Positions 1 to 8,691 of a DNA stretch of 64,000 bases are shown here, one piece after another. This DNA comes from Puniceicoccaceae bacterium Marseille-Q1082 (GTDB taxonomy: Bacteria; Verrucomicrobiota; Verrucomicrobiia; Opitutales; Intestinicryptomonadaceae), in assembly GCA_904424815.1 (NCBI GenBank), contig CAJGBI010000002.1:434001-498000 (forward strand). The letters are read 5' to 3'. Position 1 is the first letter of the stretch; each line of letters starts with the position of its first letter. Made by a program: the position numbers and the translations under genes. The notes below the pieces were generated by a model. That model made no database searches. It was not told the DNA's origin and saw only the letters and a list, made by a program, of their open reading frames with translations.

Positions 1-105
1 GTTGAAAGGCATTATTTCGGAATATACGCTGCACTCGCGGATGCGGCGGGCGATGACTTGCGTGTATTGCGAGCCGAAGTCTAAGACTGCTATCTTCTGG
101 TTCAT
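1..105 (-). CDS. guaA: GMP synthase (glutamine-hydrolysing), N-terminal fragment
   Basis: Only the first 35 codons lie in the window; the gene continues past position 1. The ATG is at 105 and the peptide begins [16 protein letters not shown], the N-terminus of the class I glutamine amidotransferase domain of GMP synthase. The enzyme converts XMP to GMP using glutamine and ATP in the cytoplasm. It lies downstream of the ribosomal block, separated by a terminator and a small zinc-ribbon gene, so it probably has its own promoter or is read with that small gene. The motif is highly characteristic, although only a short piece is seen. Confidence 0.88.
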   Translation of the reverse strand, partial: MNQKIAVLDFGSQYTQVIARRIRECSVYSEIMPFN

Positions 106-153
106 GGCGTTGTCTTGTCTGTTTGGCGGTTGCGGTGTTTCCGGCCGTGCGGC

Positions 154-378
154 CTAAAATTTGAGCTTCGTGTTTTTGTACCCGCACTTCGGGCAAACCG
201 CCGTCAAATCCGATTCGGAGGACGTGTAGACGGAATCGCAGCGCAGGCAGTGGAAAGTGGACGACTTTGCGAGATGTTCGCGGATATGCTTGCGGCCTAT
301 CGTATGTATCCACGCCCCCGCGCCCGCGGCGACGAGCGCGGCGGTGATGGCGAAAGCGAAAAAGGCCGGCAGGGTCAT
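154..378 (-). CDS. small membrane-anchored zinc-ribbon protein, function unknown
   Basis: A 74-residue protein. Residues 3-26 form one hydrophobic segment and the C-terminal half carries a CxxC (C44, C47) and a second CxxC (C62, C65), a zinc ribbon of the type found in many small bacterial proteins. I chose the ATG at 378 because the longer reading to 471 would run back through the rplQ terminator and overlap rplQ; with the 378 start the gene begins just past that terminator. It stops 48 bp before guaA and may be co-transcribed with it. No specific family is recognised; a membrane-tethered nucleic-acid or protein binder is only a guess. Confidence 0.6.
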   Translation of the reverse strand: MTLPAFFAFAITAALVAAGAGAWIHTIGRKHIREHLAKSSTFHCLRCDSVYTSSESDLTAVCPKCGYKNTKLKF

Positions 379-383
379 TGCTT

Positions 384-425
384 TAAAAACGCAAACGCGC
401 CCTGGCGGAACGTGGGCGCGTTGCG
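384..425 (-). terminator. intrinsic terminator after rplQ
   Basis: On the minus strand an inverted repeat (arms at 414-425 and 390-402, 12 paired bases with one bulge, 11-nt loop) is followed directly by five Ts (385-389). It ends the long ribosomal protein block 27 bp after the rplQ stop codon. Confidence 0.8.
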
Positions 426-451
426 GATTTTCAAAAGATTGCCAAAGAGGG

Positions 452-994
452 TTATTCCTTGCTTTCCGCAACCTCGGCGGCCTCGGCCGGCTGTTCCGCG
501 GCGGGAACTTCGGCCTCGCCGTCCTTCTTGGCGGGAGCTTTTTTGGCGGCGGCTTTCTTGGCCGTTTTCTTTTTGGCAGCCTTCTTGGCGGGAGCTTTTT
601 TATAGCCCTCGTCGTCCGCCTCGATAAGCTCTATTATCGCCATGTTGGCGGCGTCGCCGACGCGCGGGACGAGCTTGTAGATGCGGGTGTAGCCGCCGTT
701 GCGTTTCAAAAACTTCTGAACCTTGTCGGCGAAGAGGAAATGAACCGCGCTCTCGTCGCGCACGCGGGCGAGCGCAAGCCTGCGGAAGTGGAGCTTTTTG
801 GCGGTGTCTTCCGTGGCGGCGGCCTTTTTGGCCAAAGTGATTACCTTTTCGGCGAAGGGACGGAGCGCCTTGGCGTAGCCGAGGGTCGTCTGAATTCTAT
901 CGTGGCGGAAGAGAGCCGCAGAAAGGGAGGCCATTATGGCCTGGCGATGCTCTTTTTTCACGCCCAACTGGTGTCTGTGTTTGAGGTGACGCAT
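452..994 (-). CDS. rplQ: 50S ribosomal protein L17 with Lys/Ala-rich tail
   Basis: A component of the large subunit near the exit of the peptide tunnel. The first ~125 residues match bL17 (start MRHLKHRHQLG, central ATxEDTAKKLHFRRLAL). Residues ~130-180 are a low-complexity extension, first rich in Lys/Ala/Pro, then acidic and Ala-rich, making the protein 180 aa against the usual 115-130. It is the last gene of the block, 21 bp after rpoA, and is followed by an intrinsic terminator. Confidence 0.97.
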   Translation of the reverse strand: MRHLKHRHQLGVKKEHRQAIMASLSAALFRHDRIQTTLGYAKALRPFAEKVITLAKKAAATEDTAKKLHFRRLALARVRDESAVHFLFADKVQKFLKRNGGYTRIYKLVPRVGDAANMAIIELIEADDEGYKKAPAKKAAKKKTAKKAAAKKAPAKKDGEAEVPAAEQPAEAAEVAESKE

Positions 995-1015
995 TTGAAT
1001 TGATTCTTTGTGAAA

Positions 1016-2014
1016 TTAGAGATTTGTCGAGTCGATGAGGCGCTCGTCGATTTTCATGCCGAGCGAAAGACCGAGCTGCTCGAGCTTGCCCTTGATTTCG
1101 TTGAGGGACTTTTTGCCGAAGTTGCGGTACTTGAGCATTTCCTGTTCCGATTTCATGGCGAGCTCGCCGACGGTCGTGATGTTGGCGTTGTTGAGGCAGT
1201 TGGCCGCGCGCACGGAAAGTTCGATTTCGTTGACGCTCATGTTGAGGAGCTTTCTGAGCCTGTTCTGCTCTTCGCTGACCTCCTTGCCGACGGTCTCGAA
1301 TTCGATTTCCTGGTCGTTGACCCTGTCGAAGACGTCGATGTGGTGTTTGAGTATGACGGCGGCGTCTTTGAGGGCTTCGTCGGGGGTTATCCTCCCGTCC
1401 GTCCAGATTTCGAGAGTGAGCTTGTCGAAGTCGGTCATCTGGCCGACGCGGGTGGCGTCAACGGAATACTTGACGAGCTCGATGGGGCTGAAAAGCGAGT
1501 CTATCGCGATAACCCCTATGGGCTGGTCGTCGTACTTGTTTTCGTCGGCGGGCCTCCAGCCGCGGCCGCATGAGATTTCGACCTCGGCGATAAACCTGCG
1601 CTTGGAATCGAGCGTGCATATGACCTGCTCGGGATTGACGATCTGTATGTCCGCGTCGGGCTGTATGTCGGCGGCCGTCACCGCGCCCTGCTTGTCGACG
1701 TCGATCATCAGGCGCTTGCTTTCGCGCAACGCGCTCTTGATCTTAATCTTCTTCAAGTTCAGCACGATGTCGGTGACATCCTCGACGACTCCGTCGATGC
1801 TCTGGAATTCGTGGTCCACCCCGTCGATGCGAATCGAACTAATCGCCGCGCCCTCGATGGAGCTGAGCAGCACGCGGCGGAGCGCGTTGCCGATAGTGTG
1901 GCCGAAGCCCGTCTCAAAGGGCTCCGCCACATACTTTGCGTAGGTGCTTGTCGCGCTCCCCTCGTCCTTGACAAGGCGCTTGGGGAGTTCAAATTTTCCG
2001 AGGCGTTTGGCCAT
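1016..2014 (-). CDS. rpoA: DNA-directed RNA polymerase alpha subunit
   Basis: The 332-residue alpha subunit dimerises to nucleate polymerase assembly and contacts promoter UP elements and activators. The N-terminal assembly domain includes the GFGHTIGNALRRVLLSS block near residues 36-52. The C-terminal domain (about 245-332) contains the helix-hairpin-helix region with NANITTVGEL and NFGKKSLNEI. Length is normal. A good Shine-Dalgarno (GGAGA) precedes the ATG at 2014. It lies between rpsD and rplQ as in most bacteria. Confidence 0.98.
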   Translation of the reverse strand: MAKRLGKFELPKRLVKDEGSATSTYAKYVAEPFETGFGHTIGNALRRVLLSSIEGAAISSIRIDGVDHEFQSIDGVVEDVTDIVLNLKKIKIKSALRESKRLMIDVDKQGAVTAADIQPDADIQIVNPEQVICTLDSKRRFIAEVEISCGRGWRPADENKYDDQPIGVIAIDSLFSPIELVKYSVDATRVGQMTDFDKLTLEIWTDGRITPDEALKDAAVILKHHIDVFDRVNDQEIEFETVGKEVSEEQNRLRKLLNMSVNEIELSVRAANCLNNANITTVGELAMKSEQEMLKYRNFGKKSLNEIKGKLEQLGLSLGMKIDERLIDSTNL

Positions 2015-2041
2015 TGCGTTCTCCGTTTTTAAAGTTTACTT

Positions 2042-2650
2042 TTAGCGCGAGTAGAATTCGACGATGAGCTGGTCGTTTATCGTCTTGTCCATTTCGTCGC
2101 GGATAGGCAGGCGGCTGACGGTGCCGCGGAAGGCGTCTTCGACGCGCTCAAGCCACGCGGGAGTGGCGCGCAGCTGCGATTCGTCGAGGGCGCGCTGGGC
2201 GAGCTGGCGGGAAGAGGCGCGGTCGCGCACTTCCACAACGTCGCCGGGCTTGCAGGCGTAGCTTGCGATGTCCACTTTCTTGCCGTTGACCTGCACATGC
2301 CCGTGGGTGACAAACTGGCGGGCCGCCTTGCGGGTGCGCGCGAACCCGAGCGAATATATCACGTTGTCGAGGCGCGTTTCGAGCATCTGCATGAAGATTT
2401 CGCCCGTGACGCCGCGGACTTTCTTGGCGCGCTCAAAAGTGAGGCGGAACTGCTTTTCGCTGAGGCCGAACATGAAGCGCAGCTTCTGTTTTTCGTTTAG
2501 GCCCATCGAATAGTCGGTGACGCGGCGGCGGAGATGCGGGCCGTGCTGGCCGGGAATGTAGGGCTTTTTCTGCATCGCCTTGTTTTCCGGAAAGAGAGCC
2601 ATTCCGAAACGGCGATTGATTTTGGTTGTCGGTCCTGTATAACGAGACAT
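2042..2650 (-). CDS. rpsD: 30S ribosomal protein S4
   Basis: A 202-residue uS4, a primary 16S rRNA-binding protein that starts assembly of the 30S body. The S4 RNA-binding domain is visible at about residues 92-155 (MLETRLDNVIYSLGFARTRKAARQ, then VTHGHVQVNGKKV). The N-terminus lacks the cysteines of the zinc-binding form, so this is the C-minus type. A clear AGGAGA site precedes the ATG. It sits between rpsK and rpoA in the classical alpha order. Confidence 0.98.
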   Translation of the reverse strand: MSRYTGPTTKINRRFGMALFPENKAMQKKPYIPGQHGPHLRRRVTDYSMGLNEKQKLRFMFGLSEKQFRLTFERAKKVRGVTGEIFMQMLETRLDNVIYSLGFARTRKAARQFVTHGHVQVNGKKVDIASYACKPGDVVEVRDRASSRQLAQRALDESQLRATPAWLERVEDAFRGTVSRLPIRDEMDKTINDQLIVEFYSR

Positions 2651-2676
2651 TTTGAAATTCTCCTATATATGAAATA

Positions 2677-3189
2677 TTATACGCGGCGGCGCTTGGGCGC
2701 GCGGCAGCCGTTGTGCGGAACGGGGGTCACGTCCTCAATGGAGGTGACGACAAATCCGAGCGCCTGAAGGGAGCGTATGGCGGAATCGCGGCCCATGCCG
2801 GGCCCCTTGACGCTGACGGCGACTTCCTTCATGCCGTGGCTCATAGCGACCTTGCCGGCGTCCTGCGTGACGACCTGCGCGGCGTACGCGGTGCTCTTGC
2901 GGGAACCGCGGAAGCTCATCTTGCCCGCGCTCGACCAGCTTATGACGTTGCCGGCGGCGTCGGTGAAGGACACTTTGGTGTTGTTGAAAGTGGCGTTGAT
3001 ATGGCAGACGCCGGAGTAGACGTTTTTGCTGCCCTTTGCCTTGCGAACCTTGATTTCGCCGACTTCTTCGGAGAGGAGATCGGCGGCGGAGGGCTGGGAG
3101 GGCTTGGCTTCGGCGGCCGCTTCGGGCTGGGCCTGAACCTTGGTTTCGGCGGCTTCCGCCGCTTCCTGTTTCTTCTGTTCTTCGCTCAT
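2677..3189 (-). CDS. rpsK: 30S ribosomal protein S11 with N-terminal extension
   Basis: Residues ~48-170 match uS11 of the 30S platform, including [18 protein letters not shown] and the C-terminal [18 protein letters not shown]. The first ~45 residues are an extra acidic/Ala/Glu-rich, probably disordered tail, giving 170 aa instead of about 129. The only well-placed ATG is at 3189, 11 bp after the rpsM stop, so the extension appears genuinely translated. An acidic tail on S11 is unusual for an rRNA-binding protein. Confidence 0.97.
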   Translation of the reverse strand: MSEEQKKQEAAEAAETKVQAQPEAAAEAKPSQPSAADLLSEEVGEIKVRKAKGSKNVYSGVCHINATFNNTKVSFTDAAGNVISWSSAGKMSFRGSRKSTAYAAQVVTQDAGKVAMSHGMKEVAVSVKGPGMGRDSAIRSLQALGFVVTSIEDVTPVPHNGCRAPKRRRV

Positions 3190-3200
3190 TTAAAAAGTCC

Positions 3201-3575
3201 TTACTTTTTGGTTACGACGCCGACGGTCTTGCGGGCTCCCTTGCGGGTGCGCGCGTTTGTGCTGGTTCTCTGCCCGCGGACGGGAAGGCCCTTGGCGTGG
3301 CGGAGCCCGCGGTAGGATTTGATTGCCGCCAAGCGCTTGAGATTGCTGACGACTTCGCGGCGGAGGTCGCCCTCAACTTTGAACTGGTGCTGCGCGATGG
3401 CGTTCATGATCTTGTTGATATGCTCTTCCGTAAGCTCGTTGGCGCGCATGGATTCGGGAATTGAGCATTCTTCGCAAATGAGCTTGGAGCGCGTCGGCCC
3501 GATGCCGTATATGTATCTGAGCGCGTACTCCACGCGCTTGTTGTTGGGAATATCTACTCCGAGTAATCTTGGCAT
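3201..3575 (-). CDS. rpsM: 30S ribosomal protein S13
   Basis: A 124-residue uS13 of the 30S head, contacting the P-site tRNA and the 50S subunit through bridge B1. It starts [19 protein letters not shown] at 3575 and carries the helix-two-turn-helix region and the basic C-terminal [14 protein letters not shown] tail. An open frame extends far upstream through map, but this ATG is where homology begins. rpmJ, which normally lies just upstream, is absent from the 125-bp gap to map. Confidence 0.98.
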   Translation of the reverse strand: MPRLLGVDIPNNKRVEYALRYIYGIGPTRSKLICEECSIPESMRANELTEEHINKIMNAIAQHQFKVEGDLRREVVSNLKRLAAIKSYRGLRHAKGLPVRGQRTSTNARTRKGARKTVGVVTKK

Positions 3576-3700
3576 ATTTTTTCCGTTGTTTAAAAAGACG
3601 TTAAATAATGGATATTTTTTTCGCTTTGAAAAGTTTTTTTTGCCGTTTCCTTCAAAAAAATAATATTTCTCCCGAAAAAAATCGAGCCCGCAACCGGCGG

Positions 3701-4471
3701 TCAACCCGCGGTCGGGAGGGTCAGGATTTCGGGATCCGATTCCGTAACGAGCACCGTATGTTCTATATGGCAGCTCGGCTTTCCGTCGGCGGTGTAAACC
3801 GTCCAGCCGTCGTCTCCGACAAAAATTTCGGGCGAACCCATGGTTGTCATAGGCTCGATGGCAAGCGTCATGCCCGGGCGCAGGACGGGTCCCGTCCCGG
3901 CGCGGCCGAAGTTCGGCACTTCGGGCTCCTCGTGCATGCTCCTGCCGACCCCGTGCCCCGTGAATTCCCTCACGACCCCGAAGCCGCGCGATTCCACATG
4001 CCTTTGAATCGCCGCCGAAATGTCGCCCACGCGGTTTCCGGGGCGAGCCATTTCTATGCCCAAATTCAACGCCTCCGCCGTCGTTTCGACCAGCCTGCGC
4101 ACTTCGGGAGAAGGCTCCCCTATGTAAACCGTGCGGGTGTTGTCGCCAACGAACCCTTGGAAAATCGTCGCGCAATCGAAGCTCACTATGTCGGAATCTT
4201 TCAGAATCCTGTCCTTGGAGCCGATTCCGTGTATGACCTGGTCATTCACGGAAATGCAGACGTATCCCGGGTATCTGAGCGAACCGCATTTGTACTTGTA
4301 CTCGGCGCTTCGGCAATGGTGCTTTTCCATGATCCGTTTGGCGGCGCGGTCAAGCTCCCAAGTCGAAACCCCCGGGGCGGCGAGCCGGCAGATTTCGTCC
4401 AGCACGTTCGCCGCAATCTCGCAGGATTTGCGCATAATCCGCAAATCCCTCTCGGACTTAATAGGTATCAT
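3701..4471 (-). CDS. map: type I methionine aminopeptidase
   Basis: Removes the initiator methionine from nascent proteins. The 256-residue protein shows the full pita-bread metal site: D99, D110, H173, E206 and E237, with H81 and H180 as the substrate-side histidines. It lacks an N-terminal SH3/zinc extension, so it is the short type Ia form. It follows secY with a 72-bp gap, a common position, and precedes rpsM across a 125-bp AT-rich gap that could hold a secondary promoter. Confidence 0.97.
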   Translation of the reverse strand: MIPIKSERDLRIMRKSCEIAANVLDEICRLAAPGVSTWELDRAAKRIMEKHHCRSAEYKYKCGSLRYPGYVCISVNDQVIHGIGSKDRILKDSDIVSFDCATIFQGFVGDNTRTVYIGEPSPEVRRLVETTAEALNLGIEMARPGNRVGDISAAIQRHVESRGFGVVREFTGHGVGRSMHEEPEVPNFGRAGTGPVLRPGMTLAIEPMTTMGSPEIFVGDDGWTVYTADGKPSCHIEHTVLVTESDPEILTLPTAG

Positions 4472-4543
4472 AATGCGGTGGCATTTTTTGTCGGATTATT
4501 TTAAAGAACAAATTTGCAACTGGCGCCCCGAGGCCTTTCGGAC

Positions 4544-5998
4544 TCAGGCCCATTTGCGAATGACCCACGCGGCAAGCCCGATGAAAAATATCAACAGCAG
4601 GGGCGTCCACAGGGCCCAAAGGTTTTTAATTTCGCTCGTGTCGAGAATTTGGCGCGTTTGCCCGACGCTGCGCCCGCGAATGCGGCCCTTTTTGAGGAAG
4701 CCGTCATAGTGGCGCTGCAAAAGATAGGTTTCGAGCTGCCTCATGGTGTCGAGAGAGACACCGACCGCGATGAGAGCGCCCGTGCCGCCAAAGAAATTCG
4801 CGATCTTCGGGGGTATGCCGAGATACGACATCAGGAGGTTGGGAATGACCGCGATTACGACGAGGAACACCGCGCCCGCAAAAGTCAGGCGGGTCATAAC
4901 ATAGTCGAGGAACCGCGCGGTGGACTCGCCCGGGCGCACGCCGGGAATATATCCGCCGTTGCGCTTGAGCTCGTCGGATATTTGAAGGGGCTTGAACATT
5001 ATCGAGACCCAGAAATAGCTGAACGCGAAAATGAGCGTTCCGTAAACCACATTGTACCAGCCTATGCTGAACTGGCCGAAAATCTGCTGGGGGAAGAGGA
5101 GAAGCGCGGACGCGAATATGATGGGCATGACGCCCGCATAATTGACTTTGAGCGGAAGGTAGGAGCTCTGCCCGCCCATGATTTTGCGCCCGACAACCCT
5201 CTTTGCGTACTGGACGGGAACTTTTCTGACGGCCTGGAGAATCATGATGATGGAGGCCGTGACGACGCATAGGAAGACGAGCATGAGCACCGCCTGCGGG
5301 ACGCCCATCGACGCGCTCTCGGCGCCGACGGCGCGGTTGAACACGAGCTGGTAGGCCTGCGCGGCCGCCCCCGGGAGCGACTCGATGATGCCTACGGTGA
5401 TGATTATCGAAACGCCGTTGCCTATGCCGCGCTGGGTGATCTGCTCTCCCAGCCAGGTGAGTATCATGCAGCCAGTAGTCAGCAGTATTACGCTAACGAT
5501 AAAGAACACCGGAATGTTTCCAGCCACTATTATCGCACCGAACTGCCCCTTGTCAAAGCCCGTGAACATTGTCTCCGGACTGTATACGAGCGCATAGGTT
5601 ATCATCGTGCCCTGAATGAGGGCGATGGCTATCGTCAGATAGCGCGTGTACTGCGCGATTTTCTGCCTGCCTGAATCGCCCTCCTGCATGAGGCGCGCCA
5701 AACTCGGCATTACAGCACCCATCAGCTGCAATATAATGGAGGCGCTGATGTACGGCATGATGCCGAGGGCGAACACCGCCCCGTTGACCATCGCGCCGCC
5801 GGTGAACATGTTGTAAAGTCCGGCCAGGCCGCCGCCGTCCGACGACGCGGAGGCGTAATAGGCTTGCAGCGGCGCGGGGTCGACTCCGGGCAGAGGTATG
5901 CCGGCTCCCACTCGAGCGATAAAAATCAGCCCGAGCGTCAGAATGATTCTCTGGCGCAATTCCGGAATTTTAAAGCAATTTGTGAAAGCGCTTAGCAT
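4544..5998 (-). CDS. secY: protein translocase subunit SecY
   Basis: The channel-forming membrane subunit of the SecYEG translocon. The 484-residue protein has about ten hydrophobic helices, the N-terminal cytoplasmic stretch followed by RIILTLGLIFIARVGAGIPLPG, the large periplasmic loop, and the conserved cytoplasmic loop with GIGNGVSIII. The C-terminal loop GYIPGVRPGEST is also typical. It sits between rplO and map in the spc order and must supply the export route for the many signal-peptide proteins in the window. Confidence 0.98.
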   Translation of the reverse strand: MLSAFTNCFKIPELRQRIILTLGLIFIARVGAGIPLPGVDPAPLQAYYASASSDGGGLAGLYNMFTGGAMVNGAVFALGIMPYISASIILQLMGAVMPSLARLMQEGDSGRQKIAQYTRYLTIAIALIQGTMITYALVYSPETMFTGFDKGQFGAIIVAGNIPVFFIVSVILLTTGCMILTWLGEQITQRGIGNGVSIIITVGIIESLPGAAAQAYQLVFNRAVGAESASMGVPQAVLMLVFLCVVTASIIMILQAVRKVPVQYAKRVVGRKIMGGQSSYLPLKVNYAGVMPIIFASALLLFPQQIFGQFSIGWYNVVYGTLIFAFSYFWVSIMFKPLQISDELKRNGGYIPGVRPGESTARFLDYVMTRLTFAGAVFLVVIAVIPNLLMSYLGIPPKIANFFGGTGALIAVGVSLDTMRQLETYLLQRHYDGFLKKGRIRGRSVGQTRQILDTSEIKNLWALWTPLLLIFFIGLAAWVIRKWA

Positions 5999-6022
5999 GT
6001 ATTCCCCTGTGCTGCTATCTGG

Positions 6023-6487
6023 TTATTCGGCGGATTTTTCCGCGGGGGCCTCGACTATCGCCTTGCCGCCCGCGGCTTCGATCTTTTCGACTGCGCTCTT
6101 GGAGAATTTGTCGGCCTTTACGACGACTTTCTTCGTGAGCTTGCCGTTGCCAAGAACCTTTACGAGGGCGTCGGAAGCGCGGACGAGACCCGCTATGACG
6201 AGGGAATCGCGGGTGACTTCCTCGAGGCCGAGATCTTCGAGGGCCCCGACGTTTACGACGGCGTATTCGGTCGTGAACTTGAAGTTGTTAAAGCCCCTGT
6301 GCGGGAGCTTGCGGTAGAGGGGCATCTGGCCGCCTTCAAACCCGGGGCGGACATGCCCGCCGGAGCGGGCCTTGGCGCCTTTTTCGCCCCTGCCGGAGGT
6401 CTTGCCGTGGCCGCTGCCCACGCCGCAGCCGAGACGCTTGTGGGCGTGCTTTGCGCCCTTGGGATTGGAAAGATTGTGGAGTTTCAT
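6023..6487 (-). CDS. rplO: 50S ribosomal protein L15
   Basis: A 154-residue uL15, a late-assembly protein of the large subunit. The N-terminus is MKLHNLSNPKGAKHAHKRLG followed by the Gly-rich GSGHGKTSGRGEKG and GFEGGQMPLYRKLPHRGF motifs. I chose the ATG at 6487 rather than the in-frame TTG at 6493, since homology begins at MKLH. It starts 9 bp after rpsE with no rpmD (L30) between them, although rpmD occupies that position in many bacteria. Confidence 0.98.
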   Translation of the reverse strand: MKLHNLSNPKGAKHAHKRLGCGVGSGHGKTSGRGEKGAKARSGGHVRPGFEGGQMPLYRKLPHRGFNNFKFTTEYAVVNVGALEDLGLEEVTRDSLVIAGLVRASDALVKVLGNGKLTKKVVVKADKFSKSAVEKIEAAGGKAIVEAPAEKSAE

Positions 6488-6496
6488 GGTCAAAAC

Positions 6497-7003
6497 TTAT
6501 TTGCCCCTGAGGGTGTTGATAGTTTCGGCGGTGCGGAGGCGGTAGAGCGCGTTGAGGGTTGCGTTCACCATCGCCATATCGTTGTTGGAGCCGAGCGACT
6601 TGCTGAGCACGTCCTTGATGCCGACCGCTTCGAGCACCGCGCGGACGCCGCCGCCGGCTATGACGCCTGTACCGAGGCTGGCGGGGCGCAGCATAACTAT
6701 GCCGCCGTCGTATTCGCCGACAACTTCGTGCGGGATCGTCGTGTCTTTGAGGCTGACGGGCTTCATCGCCTTGCGGGCCCTGTCGGAGGCCTTCTTTATG
6801 GCGTCCGGAACTTCCTTTGCCTTGCCGTAGCCGAGGCCGATTTTGCCGGCTCCGTCGCCGAGGACTACGAGCGCCGAGAAAGTGAAGCGGCGGCCGCCCT
6901 TTACGACTTTCGCGCAACGGTTGATGTGCACGACTTTTTCTATAAGCTCGGGCCCCGCGTCTTTTTCGGCTTCAGGTCTTTTGTTTCTAAATTCTCTGCT
7001 CAT
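6497..7003 (-). CDS. rpsE: 30S ribosomal protein S5
   Basis: A 168-residue uS5 of the small-subunit body, involved in decoding fidelity and mRNA unwinding. It contains the double-stranded RNA-binding-like N-domain ([21 protein letters not shown]) and the C-domain with [18 protein letters not shown]. The ATG at 7003 is preferred over an in-frame TTG six bases upstream. It is directly followed by rplO. Confidence 0.97.
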   Translation of the reverse strand: MSREFRNKRPEAEKDAGPELIEKVVHINRCAKVVKGGRRFTFSALVVLGDGAGKIGLGYGKAKEVPDAIKKASDRARKAMKPVSLKDTTIPHEVVGEYDGGIVMLRPASLGTGVIAGGGVRAVLEAVGIKDVLSKSLGSNNDMAMVNATLNALYRLRTAETINTLRGK

Positions 7004-7015
7004 TGTCAAAACGTG

Positions 7016-7378
7016 TTAGAAGTTTATGCCCGCGGCGCGGACGGCGTCGGCAAGGCTCTTCACGCAGCCATGGTAGGTGCGCGGCCCCCTGTCGAACACC
7101 ACGGCGGAAACGCCGGCCGACTTGAGTTTGTCCCCGAACTTCGCCCCGAGCGCCTGCGCGCCCGCAACGTTGGGGAGGATTTTTTCGCCGTTGAGCTCCT
7201 TTGAAGTCGTGCAGAGGGCGACGAGCGTCTTGCCGACAGTGTCGTCTATGCACTGCGCATAGATGTGCTTGTTCGAGAAGCAGACGGAAAGCCTGGGGCG
7301 TTCGGGCGTGCCCGCAACCTTGTTGCGCACGCGCCAGCGACGTTTTTGTGCGAGTTGTTTTTTCTTCAAAACTTTCAT
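7016..7378 (-). CDS. rplR: 50S ribosomal protein L18
   Basis: A 120-residue uL18 that binds 5S rRNA in the central protuberance. It starts MKVLKKKQLAQKRRWRVRNK at 7378 and ends with the typical DRGPRTYHGCVKSLADAVRAAGINF pattern. The open frame continues upstream inside rplF but without homology. It lies between rplF and rpsE in standard spc order. Confidence 0.98.
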   Translation of the reverse strand: MKVLKKKQLAQKRRWRVRNKVAGTPERPRLSVCFSNKHIYAQCIDDTVGKTLVALCTTSKELNGEKILPNVAGAQALGAKFGDKLKSAGVSAVVFDRGPRTYHGCVKSLADAVRAAGINF

Positions 7379-7404
7379 ATTTGTGACCTTTCGAAACCGC
7401 CGCG

Positions 7405-7956
7405 CTATGCGGTCTTCTTGCCCTCCTTGCGGCGGACGTATTCGCCGTGGATCCTGACGCCCTTGCCCTTGTAGGGCTCGACCGGATAGAACCGCTTGAT
7501 GTCGGCGGCTACCTGGCCGACGAGCTGCTTGCTCGCGCCGGAAACGGTGAGGAGGGGGTTTTTGTCGCCGGTTTCGCCGACGACTATCGTTATGCCTTCG
7601 GGAACCTCGAGAATGCACGGATGCGCATACCCGAGAGCGAGGGTGAGAACTTTGCCCTTCAAGTCGGCCTTAAAGCCGACACCCTTGATTTCGAGAACCT
7701 TCGAGAACCCCTCGGAAGCGCCCTTGACCATGCCGTCGATTATGCTGCGCGCCGTCCCGAACATCGCGTCGGAAAAGCGGGAGTTGGTCGCGGGGCAAAC
7801 GCGGATTTCGTCGCCTTCAATGGCAATTTTAATGGCGTTCCTGTCAAAGGACTGCGAGACTTTGCCCTTGGGGCCCTCGACCGAGACGCTGTTGTCCGCA
7901 ACCGAGACCTTGACCCCTGCGGGGATTTTTACGGGAAGTTTGCCGATTCTGCTCAT
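7405..7956 (-). CDS. rplF: 50S ribosomal protein L6
   Basis: A 183-residue uL6 near the factor-binding site of the 50S subunit, made of two duplicated alpha/beta domains. It begins MSRIGKLPVKIPAGVKV and ends with the signature region PEPYKGKGVRIHGEYVRRKEGKK-type (here VEPYKGKGVRIHGEYVRR). Length is normal. It follows rpsH by 9 bp. Confidence 0.98.
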   Translation of the reverse strand: MSRIGKLPVKIPAGVKVSVADNSVSVEGPKGKVSQSFDRNAIKIAIEGDEIRVCPATNSRFSDAMFGTARSIIDGMVKGASEGFSKVLEIKGVGFKADLKGKVLTLALGYAHPCILEVPEGITIVVGETGDKNPLLTVSGASKQLVGQVAADIKRFYPVEPYKGKGVRIHGEYVRRKEGKKTA

Positions 7957-7965
7957 GACGCCTCC

Positions 7966-8361
7966 TTACCAGACTTTGCAGATGATTTCCCCGCCGACCT
8001 TCTTGGCGCGGCATTCGGAGTCTTTGAGAATGCCCTTGGAGGTGGTGAGGATGGAAATTCCCATGCCGTTGAGGACTCTGGGGATTTCGCGGTATTGGAA
8101 ATACGAGCGGCAGCCGGGTGTGCTGACGCGGCTTATGTTCGTCAGGGCGGGGACGCCGCCGACGTATTTGAGGACGATATTTATCGCCTTTTCAGCCTTT
8201 TCGCCGGTGACTTCGTAGGAGGCGATATAACCCTCGTCCTTGAGGATCGCGGCTATGCCTTCGCGGAGCTTGGAGTACTGCGCCTTGCAGGATTCCTTTC
8301 CGGCCTTGCTCGCATTGCGGATGATGGTGAGAAAGTCTCCGATGCTATCGTGAGTTGCCAT
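7966..8361 (-). CDS. rpsH: 30S ribosomal protein S8
   Basis: A 131-residue uS8, an early-binding 16S rRNA protein. In many bacteria it is also the translational repressor of the spc operon. It begins DSIGDFLTIIRNASKAGKES and ends with the conserved GISILTTSKGILKDSECRAKKVGGEIICKVW. It lies between rpsN and rplF. Whether an S8-binding mRNA site exists near rplE was not determined. Confidence 0.98.
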   Translation of the reverse strand: MATHDSIGDFLTIIRNASKAGKESCKAQYSKLREGIAAILKDEGYIASYEVTGEKAEKAINIVLKYVGGVPALTNISRVSTPGCRSYFQYREIPRVLNGMGISILTTSKGILKDSECRAKKVGGEIICKVW

Positions 8362-8379
8362 AATGATGTTCCTTTCGCC

Positions 8380-8685
8380 TTACCAGGAAGATTTGGTGAC
8401 TCCCGGGAGCTTGCCGTCGAGGGCGAGTTCGCGGAAGGTTATGCGGGAGAGGCCGAACTTGCGTATGAAGCCGCGCGGGCGGCCCGTGATGGAGCAGCGG
8501 TTGCGGACGCGGATTTTGGAGGCGTTGCGCGGAATGGCGCAAAGCTTGCGCTGGGCGGCAAAGAATTCCTCGTCGGATACGCTGGGATCGGCGAGCACCT
8601 TTTTGAGTTCCGCCTTCTTGGCCGCGTACTTCTCAACCAATTTCTGGCGCTTGATGTTGCGTTGTATCGATGATTTTTTAGCCAT
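8380..8685 (-). CDS. rpsN: 30S ribosomal protein S14, long zinc-free form
   Basis: A 101-residue uS14 of the 30S head. The length and the lack of the CxxC...CxxC zinc knuckle of the 61-residue form show it is the C-minus type. The C-terminal half carries [20 protein letters not shown] and the ending LPGVTKSSW. It starts 6 bp after rplE and 18 bp before rpsH. Confidence 0.98.
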   Translation of the reverse strand: MAKKSSIQRNIKRQKLVEKYAAKKAELKKVLADPSVSDEEFFAAQRKLCAIPRNASKIRVRNRCSITGRPRGFIRKFGLSRITFRELALDGKLPGVTKSSW

Positions 8686-8691
8686 GATGGT

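Noticed and set aside
7447-8673. Long plus-strand frame across rplF, rpsH and rpsN
   Set aside because: Antisense shadow of conserved ribosomal genes; no homology or start context.
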